64,000 nucleotides of DNA from NCBI RefSeq assembly GCF_000317285.1, contig NZ_AJLN01000100.1, positions 1-64,000 of the forward strand, given 5' to 3'. Source of the DNA: Chlorogloeopsis fritschii PCC 6912 (GTDB lineage Bacteria > Cyanobacteriota > Cyanobacteriia > Cyanobacteriales > Nostocaceae). The notes under the pieces are model-generated. The model was not told the DNA's origin. It saw only the letters and a list, made by a program, of their open reading frames with translations, and searched no databases. Below, one piece after another: positions 7,950-17,034 of this stretch (position 1 is its first letter; each line of letters begins with the position of its first letter). The position numbers and the translations under genes are program-made.

Positions 7950-9782
7950 TCAAAAAATCCAATCAGCTTGCTGATCTCCTAAAATCTCATCAAAATTCCC
8001 CTGCGCTACAACTCTACCAGCTTTCATGACAATAATTTGGTCAGCACGACGTAAAACAGAACGCCGATGCGACACTACAAGACAAGTTGGTGTCCAATTA
8101 TTTTGTTCCTGTTCATGTCTATTAGCAAATATTCGCGACCATAATGTTAACTCTGTTTCTACATCTAAGGCACTAGAAAGGTCATCAAATATAAGTAATT
8201 CAGGCTGACGTACAAACATTCGGGCTGCTGCTACTCGCTGTATTTGTCCACCAGAAAGTCGAACACCTTTTGCTCCAACCAAAGTTTCCAGTTGTTGATT
8301 CATAGTTACTAAATCTTGCTCAAACACAGCCATTTTTAAAGCAGTTTCGATTTCAAAATCAGTCTTTGATAAACCTAGCAAAATATTTTCTCGCAAGGAG
8401 TAACTAAAAAGTTGGGGAATTTGAGGAGTATAAGCACTACAAGGTGGAACAAAAAAATTGGCAGGATCTGCAATAATGTTTCCATTCCAGTAAATTTCCC
8501 CGCTTTGTTTAGGTAATAATCCTAATAACACCCGTAGCAATGTCGTTTTGCCAGAACCAATCCTACCAGTAATCACAGTTAAACTACCGCGCTGGATTTC
8601 AAAGCTGATATCTGTAATTCCTTGAGTAGTATTTGGATAGTAATAAGTTAAATTAGATATTTTTAATATTTGTAGGCGATCGCTCTCATTTTCCAAAGGT
8701 TGTTCTAATTGGGGTAGAGCTTTTTTAGTTTTGCCTAAATCTTGAATATAAAGGTGATTCGGAGCTACTAAAGTATCGGCTGATGCACCAGAAATTAAAG
8801 CCGCCATCCGTTCAAAGGAGACTTCTGTTTGCTTATAAAAAGCTATAAATCTGCCTAAAGAATTAAAAAAACCAGTTACAAACGAGAGGTTATAGACAAA
8901 CAAAGCAAAGTCACCAACTGTTAGCTTACTAGCACCGCTTTGCATCAAAAAAGAAGTCATTAGCAAAATTAAACCTGTTCCCAAATTCACCATATTTTGA
9001 AATAGTGAATTGAGAATGGCATTTAAGAGGCTGTCTTTCACCATCATCTGACGACGCTTCTCGTTTAGATTGCGAAAATACTCCAGCACATCTTGTTCTG
9101 CACCAGCAACTTTAATTGCTTGCACCGAGCCAAATATTTCTCCTAAAATACCTGTCACTTTCTCAGTGGCTTGACGGCTAGCTATGCGATAGCGTTTGAT
9201 GCGAGTTTCGGTTTGTTGGATAATTATTACCATCCCTACCAAAGGAAGGAAAACGAACAGTGTCATTTGCACATTGACACTTAATAAAATTACTAAAGAA
9301 ATAACAGCAAATATTCCTTCTCCAAGAATTTCTGATACCCATGCTACATTATCTTCTATTTGCTCGGCATCATCACGAAAATAGCTAATTACTTCACCCG
9401 GTGATACAGTTTTGTTAGTTTCACCCTTAGCAATCATCGGTTGAGCATGAGGATTATTTAAAAGGCGTTCTAATAAGTTGCGTCTTACCAACGATCTCAT
9501 CGTGAAACGGTGCTGAGTTTTGGTAATTCGCCCAGCAAAGATAACTGCAATATGTCCTAAATTGAGAGCTAGTAAAAAAGCAATGAATATCCAAGGTGAT
9601 AAACCAAATTGAGCTTCGCCTGTGAGACTGTTAAAAAATTCCCGGATAATTAACCCAGGTAGGGCAGGTAAGCCCATAATCAAAATCCAAAAGCAAGTGT
9701 CAATCAAGTAAAGTTTTGGTTTATAGCAAATTAATTGCCATAATAATTTCCAACCTTGTAGCTTTTTTGTGGCTGACATCAT
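7950..9782 (-). CDS. ABC transporter half, permease fused to ATPase (canonical LSGGQ, Walker B Asp)
   Basis: A 610-residue half-transporter of the exporter fold. Residues 1-330 contain about six membrane helices. Residues 365-610 are the nucleotide-binding domain with Walker A GRIGSGKTT, a canonical signature LSGGQIQRVAAAR, Walker B LLIFDD and the H-loop in VVSHRRS. The residue after the Walker B Asp is Asp rather than the catalytic Glu. It lies 25 bp downstream of the second half-transporter and is co-transcribed with it, so the pair should form a heterodimer. Such pairs export siderophores or, as in YbtPQ and IrtAB, import ferric siderophores. Because the locus has binding lipoproteins and receptors but no FecCD permease, import is an attractive inference but unproven. 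ATG 9779 is an equally possible start. Confidence 0.85.
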   Translation of the reverse strand: MMSATKKLQGWKLLWQLICYKPKLYLIDTCFWILIMGLPALPGLIIREFFNSLTGEAQFGLSPWIFIAFLLALNLGHIAVIFAGRITKTQHRFTMRSLVRRNLLERLLNNPHAQPMIAKGETNKTVSPGEVISYFRDDAEQIEDNVAWVSEILGEGIFAVISLVILLSVNVQMTLFVFLPLVGMVIIIQQTETRIKRYRIASRQATEKVTGILGEIFGSVQAIKVAGAEQDVLEYFRNLNEKRRQMMVKDSLLNAILNSLFQNMVNLGTGLILLMTSFLMQSGASKLTVGDFALFVYNLSFVTGFFNSLGRFIAFYKQTEVSFERMAALISGASADTLVAPNHLYIQDLGKTKKALPQLEQPLENESDRLQILKISNLTYYYPNTTQGITDISFEIQRGSLTVITGRIGSGKTTLLRVLLGLLPKQSGEIYWNGNIIADPANFFVPPCSAYTPQIPQLFSYSLRENILLGLSKTDFEIETALKMAVFEQDLVTMNQQLETLVGAKGVRLSGGQIQRVAAARMFVRQPELLIFDDLSSALDVETELTLWSRIFANRHEQEQNNWTPTCLVVSHRRSVLRRADQIIVMKAGRVVAQGNFDEILGDQQADWIF

Positions 9783-9807
9783 AACTAATTCGTAATTTAA
9801 AATAGTA

Positions 9808-11568
9808 CTAAATTAATAAATCACTTAAACCAGCCTGTAATAATTGGGCAAACCGCGAGTGAGAATTTTTGATTAATTCTTCCCGTTGTCCGTATTCACT
9901 GACTCTACCGTTTTCTAAAATCAAGATTTGATTCGCTCTTTTTACTGTTGCCAAGCGATGGGCAATAATGACGCCAGTACGCCCTATCAATAACTTGTCT
10001 ATAGCTTTTTCAATCAGTTTTTCTGTAATTGGATCGAGGCGGGAGGATGCTTCATCTAGAATCACTAAACCAGGATTTTTGAGAAATACGCGGGTAAAAG
10101 CTAGTAACTGCGCCTGCCCAGCCGATAAGCCACTACTATCCGATCCCAAATTTGTGTCTAAACCGTTGGGTAATGAATGCAACCATTCTGACAATCCCAA
10201 CATTTCTAGTGTTTCATAGATGCGATCGTCGCTGATATTTTGATTGAAAAAGGTGAGATTGTTACGAACTGTAGTTTGAAAAAGTTGTACATCTTGAGTT
10301 ACTAATCCTACAAGTCTTGGTAAATCTGTCAACGGAGTTTGGTTTATAGGTACACCTCCCAAACGAATTGAGCCTGATTGTGAGTCGTATAATCTCAGTA
10401 ATAATCGTGCCAAAGTTGTCTTACCGCTGCCAGTACGCCCCAATAATCCCAATACTTGATTTGGAGGTAAATAGAAGGAGATATCTTGCAATATCAAATC
10501 CCCATTCCCCTGTGCCTGCTCATCATAGCTAAAGGATACATTCTCAAAACTTATAGAAAGCGCACCATCAGGAATTGATTTATCCCCACCTACACTCAAT
10601 TGAGATTGAATTTGTAATAACTCTGTGATGCGGTAAATACTAGCATCTGCTTGCTGGAGATCTTCAAACTGGTTGCGAATTTGTTCTATAGGTTCGCTCA
10701 AAAGAGTTGTGTAGTAGTACAAAAGATATACCGTGCCAATGGTAATAGCTTGTTGACTCCATAAGTAAGCACCCACTGTTAAAGCAATGATGCTACCAAG
10801 AGTAAAGACACCGTTGGTTGTACCCCAGAGAATTGTATCGGCAAACCGTGCTTTATGAAAGATAGGTAACCAGCGTCGCAAAATTTTGTAGAAGCGATGC
10901 ATGACATAATTTTTAGCTCCATTGGCTCGGATGTCTTCCATTCCAGTTAGCTGCTCGCCCACGAAGCCGAAAAACTCTGCACTCACTTGGCGATAGCTTC
11001 CCCAGTGGGGAACGGCAATACCACGCAACCGAATCAGAGTAAATAAGGCGATCGCAGCAAAAAATAAAATAGCCAAACCCGCTCGCCAATCTTCGTAGAA
11101 GAGAACCAAAATCACACCCAACATCATGAGCAAATTACCCAAGATATGAACGGTGAATTTAGAGAAAAACTCAGACAAATTCTGAACATCACCGTCTATG
11201 CGTTCAACCAATTCGCCGGGTGTGCGGCATTTGTGAAAAGATAAATCTAGCCTTAAGCAATGCTCTACTAAGTCTGCACGCAAAGCATTAGTAGCTGTCC
11301 AAGCAACGTTTTCGCCGTAAAATGTTGCAGTAATTGAGATAACTTGCGTGATTAAAGCTATACCAATAAACAGCAAGGCTGCTAAGAATAATTTTTGACT
11401 AGAGCCACCAGCAACAGCCGTATCGATGAAGTAACGCAGAATTTGGGGGTTGAGGATTTGTAAACCAATGCTGATGAGGAGGGCGATCGCAAACTTGACA
11501 ACCCTTGCCTTTTGTGGCTTTAGATACTCTACGAGTAAGTTCCAGTATTGCTGTAGTCCAATTTTCAT
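9808..11568 (-). CDS. ABC transporter half, permease fused to ATPase (LSAGQ signature, catalytic Glu)
   Basis: A 586-residue exporter-fold half-transporter. The first 320 residues are membrane-spanning; the ATPase domain has Walker A GRTGSGKTT, signature LSAGQAQLLAFTR, Walker B LVILDEASSRLD and H-loop IIAHRLATVKRA. Here the catalytic Glu is present but the signature is altered from LSGGQ, the mirror image of its partner. In the heterodimer this gives one site with canonical Glu plus LSGGQ and one degenerate site, as in TM287/288 or TAP. It is the first gene of the minus-strand pair and is divergent from the AraC-type regulator at 11835, with 266 bp in between. Likely task: siderophore movement across the inner membrane, direction unknown. 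Confidence 0.85.
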   Translation of the reverse strand: MKIGLQQYWNLLVEYLKPQKARVVKFAIALLISIGLQILNPQILRYFIDTAVAGGSSQKLFLAALLFIGIALITQVISITATFYGENVAWTATNALRADLVEHCLRLDLSFHKCRTPGELVERIDGDVQNLSEFFSKFTVHILGNLLMMLGVILVLFYEDWRAGLAILFFAAIALFTLIRLRGIAVPHWGSYRQVSAEFFGFVGEQLTGMEDIRANGAKNYVMHRFYKILRRWLPIFHKARFADTILWGTTNGVFTLGSIIALTVGAYLWSQQAITIGTVYLLYYYTTLLSEPIEQIRNQFEDLQQADASIYRITELLQIQSQLSVGGDKSIPDGALSISFENVSFSYDEQAQGNGDLILQDISFYLPPNQVLGLLGRTGSGKTTLARLLLRLYDSQSGSIRLGGVPINQTPLTDLPRLVGLVTQDVQLFQTTVRNNLTFFNQNISDDRIYETLEMLGLSEWLHSLPNGLDTNLGSDSSGLSAGQAQLLAFTRVFLKNPGLVILDEASSRLDPITEKLIEKAIDKLLIGRTGVIIAHRLATVKRANQILILENGRVSEYGQREELIKNSHSRFAQLLQAGLSDLLI

Positions 11569-11834
11569 AAAACCTTAGCTATCAGCAAGAATTTTCTTGA
11601 TGCGGTGAAAGAATTCACAGTAATTGAGAAATTAATGCAAAAAAATTGTATGCTTAATAACAAATTAACAGTATAAAAATAGTTTATTCTCATCATGCTA
11701 GTGCTAATGACTGTCAATAAACTGTTACTTGCTGCATTTAATTACAAGTACAACTCAAACTGACTTTGGATTGATAATTCACAAGAACACATTGCTAATA
11801 ATTAGCAACAAATCAAAACTTATTGCTATTCAGT
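11569..11834. promoter_or_regulatory. Divergent promoter region between the ABC pair and the second AraC regulator
   Basis: This 266-bp AT-rich region must hold promoters for both the ABC transporter operon (minus) and the regulator (plus). It contains a perfect 17-nt palindrome, TTGCTAAT-A-ATTAGCAA, at 11792-11808, 26 bp before the regulator's ATG. Its size and AT-rich symmetric form resemble a Fur-family operator. A single operator here could iron-regulate the regulator. Promoter boxes are not distinct enough to call. Confidence 0.45.
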
Positions 11835-12878
11835 ATGACAATCACAATTTCACAACAAGCTTTTTGGGATTTATTTGTAGAGATACCAGAAACGGAAACA
11901 AAGGGCGATGGGCTAAACCCCACCGTAGATGAACGTTGGAATATGTTTGACACCATTTGTCATTTCCCGAAAGAATTAGGTCAAGGATTTTCTGGTGGAA
12001 TAGAACTACGGGATGGTTTATATTTAGAAATTTCCGAATATCAACTGTATGACGATCTGATTGTAAAACTCCCCGAACGACAACATCCTTTAGAATACAG
12101 CTTTTATGTAACAGGATATCACCAAGATAACCATTTTTATATCAGTAACGGACAAAACAGTTTGTGGGGTAGCGGTTTAGCACCAAAAGAGAGATTTCAA
12201 TCATTTAAATCAGAAAAAATAATTGATATTAATGTTCACATCGAACCAGAGTTATTTCGCTTTTTTATGGGTAAAGAAAAAAAGCAGCTTCCGCAAGAAT
12301 TAACTCACCTCGTCAGAAAACCTCATCAAGAATATTATTCTCGTTCCGGCACTACAACTCCAGCAATGCAAGTAGCATTACAGCAAATTTTAAATTGTCC
12401 CTACCAGGGAATGATGAAACGGATGTACCTAGAAAGTAAAGTTTTGGAACTAATGGTATTGCTAATTGAAGAAGATGTGTCCGCACGTCATGGCAAAAAT
12501 GATACTTTTTCATTAAAGCCTGATGATGTAGAACGCATTCACTATGCCAAAGAAATTTTACTACGTAATTTAGATAATCCTCCTTCTTTAATGGAATTAT
12601 CCAGACAAGTCGGCTTGAATGACTGTACCCTCAAAAGAGGCTTTCGTTTAGTGTTTGGTACAACAGTGTTTGGCTATTTACATCATCATAGATTAGAACA
12701 GGCGCGAAAATTATTAGCCACAGGAGAAACAAGTATTTCTCAAGTAGCCCGTAGCGTTGGTTTTGCTAGTCGTAGCTACTTTGCCACCGCTTTTAGAAAA
12801 AAATTTGGCATCAATCCCAAAGAATTCTTAATAGCTAATTCACGGTCATGTATGGAACTTCATGAATTGATAGGGTAA
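11835..12878 (+). CDS. AraC/PchR-type transcriptional regulator (second copy)
   Basis: A 347-residue relative of the regulator at 1684. The C-terminal half has both AraC helix-turn-helix motifs (SLMELSRQVGLNDCTLKRGFRLVFGTT and ISQVARSVGFASRSYFATAFRKKFG); the N-terminal half is the effector-sensing part. I placed the start at ATG 11835 rather than the TTG four codons earlier, since the ATG is followed by the conserved MTITIS-type beginning. It precedes the second TonB receptor, repeating the regulator-receptor-binding protein order of the first unit, and is divergent from the ABC pair. Predicted to activate the uptake genes when Fe-siderophore is present. Confidence 0.85.
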   Translation: MTITISQQAFWDLFVEIPETETKGDGLNPTVDERWNMFDTICHFPKELGQGFSGGIELRDGLYLEISEYQLYDDLIVKLPERQHPLEYSFYVTGYHQDNHFYISNGQNSLWGSGLAPKERFQSFKSEKIIDINVHIEPELFRFFMGKEKKQLPQELTHLVRKPHQEYYSRSGTTTPAMQVALQQILNCPYQGMMKRMYLESKVLELMVLLIEEDVSARHGKNDTFSLKPDDVERIHYAKEILLRNLDNPPSLMELSRQVGLNDCTLKRGFRLVFGTTVFGYLHHHRLEQARKLLATGETSISQVARSVGFASRSYFATAFRKKFGINPKEFLIANSRSCMELHELIG

Positions 12879-13238
12879 GAACAAGAGAAAATAATGTTTG
12901 ATTTTTAATATCAAAATTTTATATAGAAATTTAAGTATGTCAAAGCAATCATAACCTGATTTAACAACTTAAAAATTTAAAAATTCCGTCTAGCATTCAA
13001 AAAATTCCGTCTAGCGTTCAAAGCATTCACCCACGCCCAAGAGCTTTCCTGTAAGCTTCTTGATAGTAATTACTATTTGCAAAAGCAATAACCTGGAGGC
13101 AAAGCCTCGAAACCCTCGTTACCAGGTTGAACCTGGTAACGAGAACTAGAAGGGACTGGTGATTGGGGATTATCTCCTTGTCTCCGTGTCCCTGTGTCTC
13201 CGTGTCCTCTTTTCTCTTCTTGTGTGGTGAGTAGAGTG
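12879..13238 (+). promoter_or_regulatory. Leader region of the second TonB receptor: direct-repeat operator, palindrome and STRR
   Basis: This 360-bp gap contains three things. First, two direct copies of AATTCCGTCTAGC(A/G)TTCAAA with a 21-bp period at about 12982-13022, that is two helical turns, as expected for an AraC-family operator. Second, a palindromic repeat at 13115-13143. Third, a CT-rich short tandem repeat (GTGTCTCC/GTGTCCTC units) at about 13170-13215. The core TCCGTCTA (12985-12992 and 13006-13013) recurs upstream of the first receptor at 2820. Binding by either AraC regulator is inferred. Confidence 0.5.
13113..13145. repeat. Palindromic repeat CTCGTTACCAGGT...ACCTGGTAACGAG, copy 1
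   Basis: Arms of 13 bp at 13115-13127 and 13131-13143 are perfectly complementary with a TGA loop. The same palindrome occurs at 50149-50177, with a half copy at 50082-50096. It is a small dispersed intergenic element of unknown origin. Confidence 0.75.
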
Positions 13239-15803
13239 ATGTCAAATCAGTTACAAAAACTAGCTTGGACGATCGGTTTGGCTTTGGTGTTGGTTAACCC
13301 ATCTGTATTGGCTGAAAATAACCAAAAACCAATGTCTAAAATTTCTCAATTGAGTGATATAGAAAAACCTGCGACTAGTATTCAGCAGTGGCTTGCTCAG
13401 TCTCTTGTTCAGGTAATAGGTGTGAAGTTACAAGCAACAGACAAAGGGATAGAGGTAATTTTAGAAACCAATCAATCAGATCAACTGCAACTCACAAATA
13501 AAAGTGAGGGGAATAGCTATATTGTTGAAATTCCTAATGCTCAATTACGTCTACCTAGTGGTAATACATTCCGTCAAGAAAAACCAATTGCAGGAATCAC
13601 TGAAGTTACAGTTACCAACTTAGATGCAAACACGATTCGCCTGATGGTAACTGGTGAAACTGATGCACCACAAGTTGAATTATTTGATGATGATGAAGGT
13701 TTGATTTTTGGGGTGATACCTGCCGTGTCTACTGCGGAAACACCACAGACACAGCCAACACCACAGCAACCAGAACAACCATCAGCACAAAATGAAGAAC
13801 CAATAGAATTGGTGGTTACAGGTGAACAAGATGGATACCGTGTAGAAGAAGCATCAACTGCAACCAGAACTGATACACCTATCCGTGATATACCCCAGTC
13901 TATTCAGGTAATACCCCGCGAAGTTCTAAAAGATCAAGGAACAATCCGCGTTAGGGATGCACTGCAAAATGTGAGTGGTTCTACAAATGCTGGTTATTAC
14001 CAAGGTTTTAGCGAATATCTTTCTTTACGTGGTTTCAATGCAAATTTATTTCGGGATGGAATTCGTTCCTACCAGGATTTCGGTGGCTTAATTGAAACAG
14101 CTGATATTGAACGTATAGAAGTTCTTAAAGGCCCAGCATCAGTCTTATTTGGAGATGCACCTCCAGGTGGTTTGGTTAACTTAGTTACTAAACAACCTCT
14201 AACTCAACCATTTTATTCTTTTGAGGGAACTGTTGGCAGTTTTAGCACTTATCGAGGTGCAATTGATTTATCGGGGCCGTTAAATGATAGTAGAAGTATA
14301 CTTTCTCGTTTCAATGCTTTTTATGAAAATGCTGGAAGTTTTCGTGATTTTGTAAATTCAGAGCGTGTATTTCTTGCTCCTAAATTCAAGTTTGCGCTTG
14401 GTGCTAACACAAATTTAACTATAGATGGTTCCTGGCTCCAGGAAACACGAACAGCAGATGATGGAACTGTGGCAATAGGTAATCGTCCAGCAGATTTACC
14501 ACGGGAACGTTTTTTAGGTGAACCGTTCCAGGATGTGGAAATAAATGTCACTAATTTTAGTTATTTATTTGACCATAAGTTTAATGACCAATGGTCAATT
14601 AGAAATGCTTTTCGTGCTCAGTTCGTAAATTTAGAACGCTACTATCCTCTACGAGATTCTCTCGATGAAGAAACAGGTGAATTAAGTAGATTGAAATATT
14701 TTTCCCAGCGTCGAGATAATGCTTATTCAGTTCAAACAGATGTGCTAGGAAAATTTTCGACAGGTTCAATTAAACATCAATTATTGTTGGGATTTGACTA
14801 TACTAAAAACACCGAGGATGGAACTTTTGGAGACTTTGAACCTTACCCATCTATTAATATATTTAACCCAGTTTATACTCGTTTAAGGTATCCGAAGCGA
14901 GAAATATTAAATTTCTTCCGTGATGATACTCTCGATAAATATGGATTTTATTTTCAAGACCAAATCGAAATCATTCCCCAACTCAAATTACTCGCAGGAG
15001 GACGATTCGATATTTTTGAGCAAAATCGCAGTACACGTAATTTAGGTGAAGAAAAGGAAGAATTTTTCCAATCTGATAGTAAATTTAGTCCACGTTTGGG
15101 AATAGTTTATCAACCATCTCAAAATATCTCTCTTTACGCATCTTATGCAACCTCTTTTGAACCTAGTTTTGGTGCAAGTCGCAATGGCAATGATGAACCT
15201 TTTAAACCGGAAACAGGCAGACAATTTGAGATAGGTGTAAAAGCTGATATTACCCGCAATTTGAGTGCGACTTTAGCATTGTATGACCTCCGCAAGCAAA
15301 ATGTTACTGTTGATGACCCCAATTCAGCCGATCCCAACGATCAAATTCAAACTGGGGAACAGACAAGCAGAGGAATTGAATTTGACATTGCTGGGGAAAT
15401 TATCCCTGGTTGGAAAGTGATAGCGTCTTATGCTTACATTGATGCGTTTATTAGCAAAGATACCACTGATTTAGAAGGCCGCCGTCGAGAAAATATCCCA
15501 GAACACTCAGCAAGTTTATGGACAACCTATGAAATTCAACAAGGAAGTCTGCAAGGATTGGGATTTGGATTAGGATTATTTTTTGTTGGCGATCGCTTCG
15601 GGGATTTAGATAACAGTTATGTTTTACCAAGCTATGTCCGCACAGATGCGTCGGTATTTTACAGGCGTGATAACTGGAGAGCCGCTTTAAATATTCGCAA
15701 CTTGTTTGACAAAACCTATTTTATTGGTTCTGAGGGTACTCGTTTAGGTGTCTACTACGGCGAACCTTTAACATTGATTGGTTCGTTTGCAATTGAATTT
15801 TGA
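13239..15803 (+). CDS. AMIN-domain TonB-dependent siderophore receptor (copy 2)
   Basis: An 854-residue outer-membrane receptor and a close paralogue of copy 1: signal peptide (cleavage near VLAEN), AMIN domain (about residues 50-165), a Pro/Gln linker, the TonB-box region ELVVTGEQD, a plug with IRDIPQSIQVIPREVLKDQG and VLKGPASVLFGDAPPGGL, then the barrel ending in IEF. I chose ATG 13239 because it starts a clear signal peptide; the frame extends 15 codons upstream into repeat sequence. The plug motif GDAPPGG, where copy 1 has GQGGTGG, hints at a different ligand subset. Two binding lipoprotein genes follow. The last 18 codons are duplicated further downstream at 16925. Confidence 0.92.
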   Translation: MSNQLQKLAWTIGLALVLVNPSVLAENNQKPMSKISQLSDIEKPATSIQQWLAQSLVQVIGVKLQATDKGIEVILETNQSDQLQLTNKSEGNSYIVEIPNAQLRLPSGNTFRQEKPIAGITEVTVTNLDANTIRLMVTGETDAPQVELFDDDEGLIFGVIPAVSTAETPQTQPTPQQPEQPSAQNEEPIELVVTGEQDGYRVEEASTATRTDTPIRDIPQSIQVIPREVLKDQGTIRVRDALQNVSGSTNAGYYQGFSEYLSLRGFNANLFRDGIRSYQDFGGLIETADIERIEVLKGPASVLFGDAPPGGLVNLVTKQPLTQPFYSFEGTVGSFSTYRGAIDLSGPLNDSRSILSRFNAFYENAGSFRDFVNSERVFLAPKFKFALGANTNLTIDGSWLQETRTADDGTVAIGNRPADLPRERFLGEPFQDVEINVTNFSYLFDHKFNDQWSIRNAFRAQFVNLERYYPLRDSLDEETGELSRLKYFSQRRDNAYSVQTDVLGKFSTGSIKHQLLLGFDYTKNTEDGTFGDFEPYPSINIFNPVYTRLRYPKREILNFFRDDTLDKYGFYFQDQIEIIPQLKLLAGGRFDIFEQNRSTRNLGEEKEEFFQSDSKFSPRLGIVYQPSQNISLYASYATSFEPSFGASRNGNDEPFKPETGRQFEIGVKADITRNLSATLALYDLRKQNVTVDDPNSADPNDQIQTGEQTSRGIEFDIAGEIIPGWKVIASYAYIDAFISKDTTDLEGRRRENIPEHSASLWTTYEIQQGSLQGLGFGLGLFFVGDRFGDLDNSYVLPSYVRTDASVFYRRDNWRAALNIRNLFDKTYFIGSEGTRLGVYYGEPLTLIGSFAIEF

Positions 15804-15860
15804 CGAAAATCAGGTGTGGGGTATGAGATTCCATCATGAATGACAGCCATATCAAAATAA
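15751..15860 (+). repeat. 110-bp direct repeat, first copy (receptor tail plus lipoprotein start)
   Basis: This segment covers the last codons of the receptor, the 32-bp intergenic gap and the first codons of the next lipoprotein gene (MNDSHIKI). It recurs without gaps 1174 bp downstream at 16925-17034 with about ten mismatches. The copy here is the functional one, since it lies in frame at the receptor's end. Confidence 0.9.
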
Positions 15861-16822
15861 CCCTCAAATTATTTTTGCTAGGGATTGTTACTATTGTCTT
15901 GCTTTTAGCTTGTCATAGTAATATTTCGCAAAAAGCAATTCAAGGTAACCACACCTTACCCATATCTCCTCTCCCGGTAGCCACAAAAGTAGTTAAACAC
16001 GCTTTTGGGGAAACAATAATTCCCGTCAAGCCACAGCGAATTATTGTATTAAATGATATTGCCCTTTTAGACCCGGTATTATCTTTGGGTGTCAAACCCA
16101 TTGGCACAGTAACTTATTTTCCAGAGTATGACTTTTTATTTCGTGGTGTGACTAATGATGAGGCGGCAGGCATTGAGTTTGTTGGCGTGGGAAATCAGCC
16201 TAACTTGGAAAAGGTTCTTTTGCTCAAACCCGATTTAATTTTGATGCGTGAATATCAAAAGAGCGTCTATAAAGAATTATCTGCGATCGCACCTACAGTA
16301 GTTGTAGACTTGCCGGGTTTGAATTACTCTTTTAAAGAAAATCTCCGCTTTATTGCTAAAGTACTAGGGAAGTCTGAAAAAGCAGAACAAGTCATCGATC
16401 AATACAACGCACGAGTTAAAAAGTTACAAAATTTCATGGGTGAGCGTCTAAAAGAGATAGAAGTATCAGTAATTAATCTTTTTGAGAAAAGTCTGATTGC
16501 TACATATTCAGATAATGAAACTTATAATCAAGTTTTCCAAGATATTGGCATCAGACTTATACCTATATTGGCAAACCAAAAAGAAGAGACTTTAGTATCG
16601 AGTATTGAGGTATTAAATAAGTACGATGCTGATATTTTGTTCGTCATGAATGATACTCAAGAATTGACACAAGCTTTTTTTAAAAATCCTCTTTTAACTA
16701 CACTCAAAGCTGCTAAAAACAATCGAGTGTATGAAGTCCAAGTAAATAGATGGTGGACATTCGGATTTTTAGGAGTGAATAAGCTACTTGATGATTTGTT
16801 TAAATATCTAGTTCAGCCATAG
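15836..16822 (+). CDS. Iron-siderophore substrate-binding lipoprotein (FecB-like, copy 3)
   Basis: A 328-residue FecB-like binding protein with a signal peptide and an LLAC lipobox (Cys26). The blocks PVKPQRIIVLNDIALLDPVLSLGVKPIG, LLKPDLILMREY and IAPTVVVDLPG mark the N-lobe of the TroA-like fold; the C-lobe ends in VNKLLDDLFKYL. It lacks the Cys pair near the mature N-terminus that copies 1, 2 and 4 have (CRxxxHxxGxxC). The start lies 32 bp after the receptor stop, so both are likely on one transcript. It would pass ferric siderophore to an inner-membrane transporter encoded elsewhere, or to the ABC pair nearby. Confidence 0.88.
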   Translation: MNDSHIKITLKLFLLGIVTIVLLLACHSNISQKAIQGNHTLPISPLPVATKVVKHAFGETIIPVKPQRIIVLNDIALLDPVLSLGVKPIGTVTYFPEYDFLFRGVTNDEAAGIEFVGVGNQPNLEKVLLLKPDLILMREYQKSVYKELSAIAPTVVVDLPGLNYSFKENLRFIAKVLGKSEKAEQVIDQYNARVKKLQNFMGERLKEIEVSVINLFEKSLIATYSDNETYNQVFQDIGIRLIPILANQKEETLVSSIEVLNKYDADILFVMNDTQELTQAFFKNPLLTTLKAAKNNRVYEVQVNRWWTFGFLGVNKLLDDLFKYLVQP

Positions 16823-16924
16823 TCTTCGTGAAAATTAACCACCCAGAATCCGGTTAAAGGCAAAATATACGCCTATCCGAAATATGATTCCTGATAGGAA
16901 GTTCTAAGGGTAAGAAGTTAAGTC

Positions 16925-17034
16925 TCTACTACGGCAAACCTTTAACGTTGATTGGTTCGTTTGCGATTGAATTTTGACGAAAATAGGGTGTGGAGTATAA
17001 GATTCCATCATGAATGACAGTTATATCAAAATAA
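16925..17034 (+). repeat. 110-bp direct repeat, second copy: receptor-tail scar before the fourth lipoprotein gene
   Basis: An ungapped copy of 15751-15860. It includes a remnant of the receptor's last 18 codons (TLIGSFAIEF and its TGA) with no receptor gene attached, then the same intergenic sequence and the MNDSYIKI start of the next gene. This is a clear scar of a tandem duplication whose unit ran from the receptor's 3' end through one lipoprotein gene. Confidence 0.9.
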
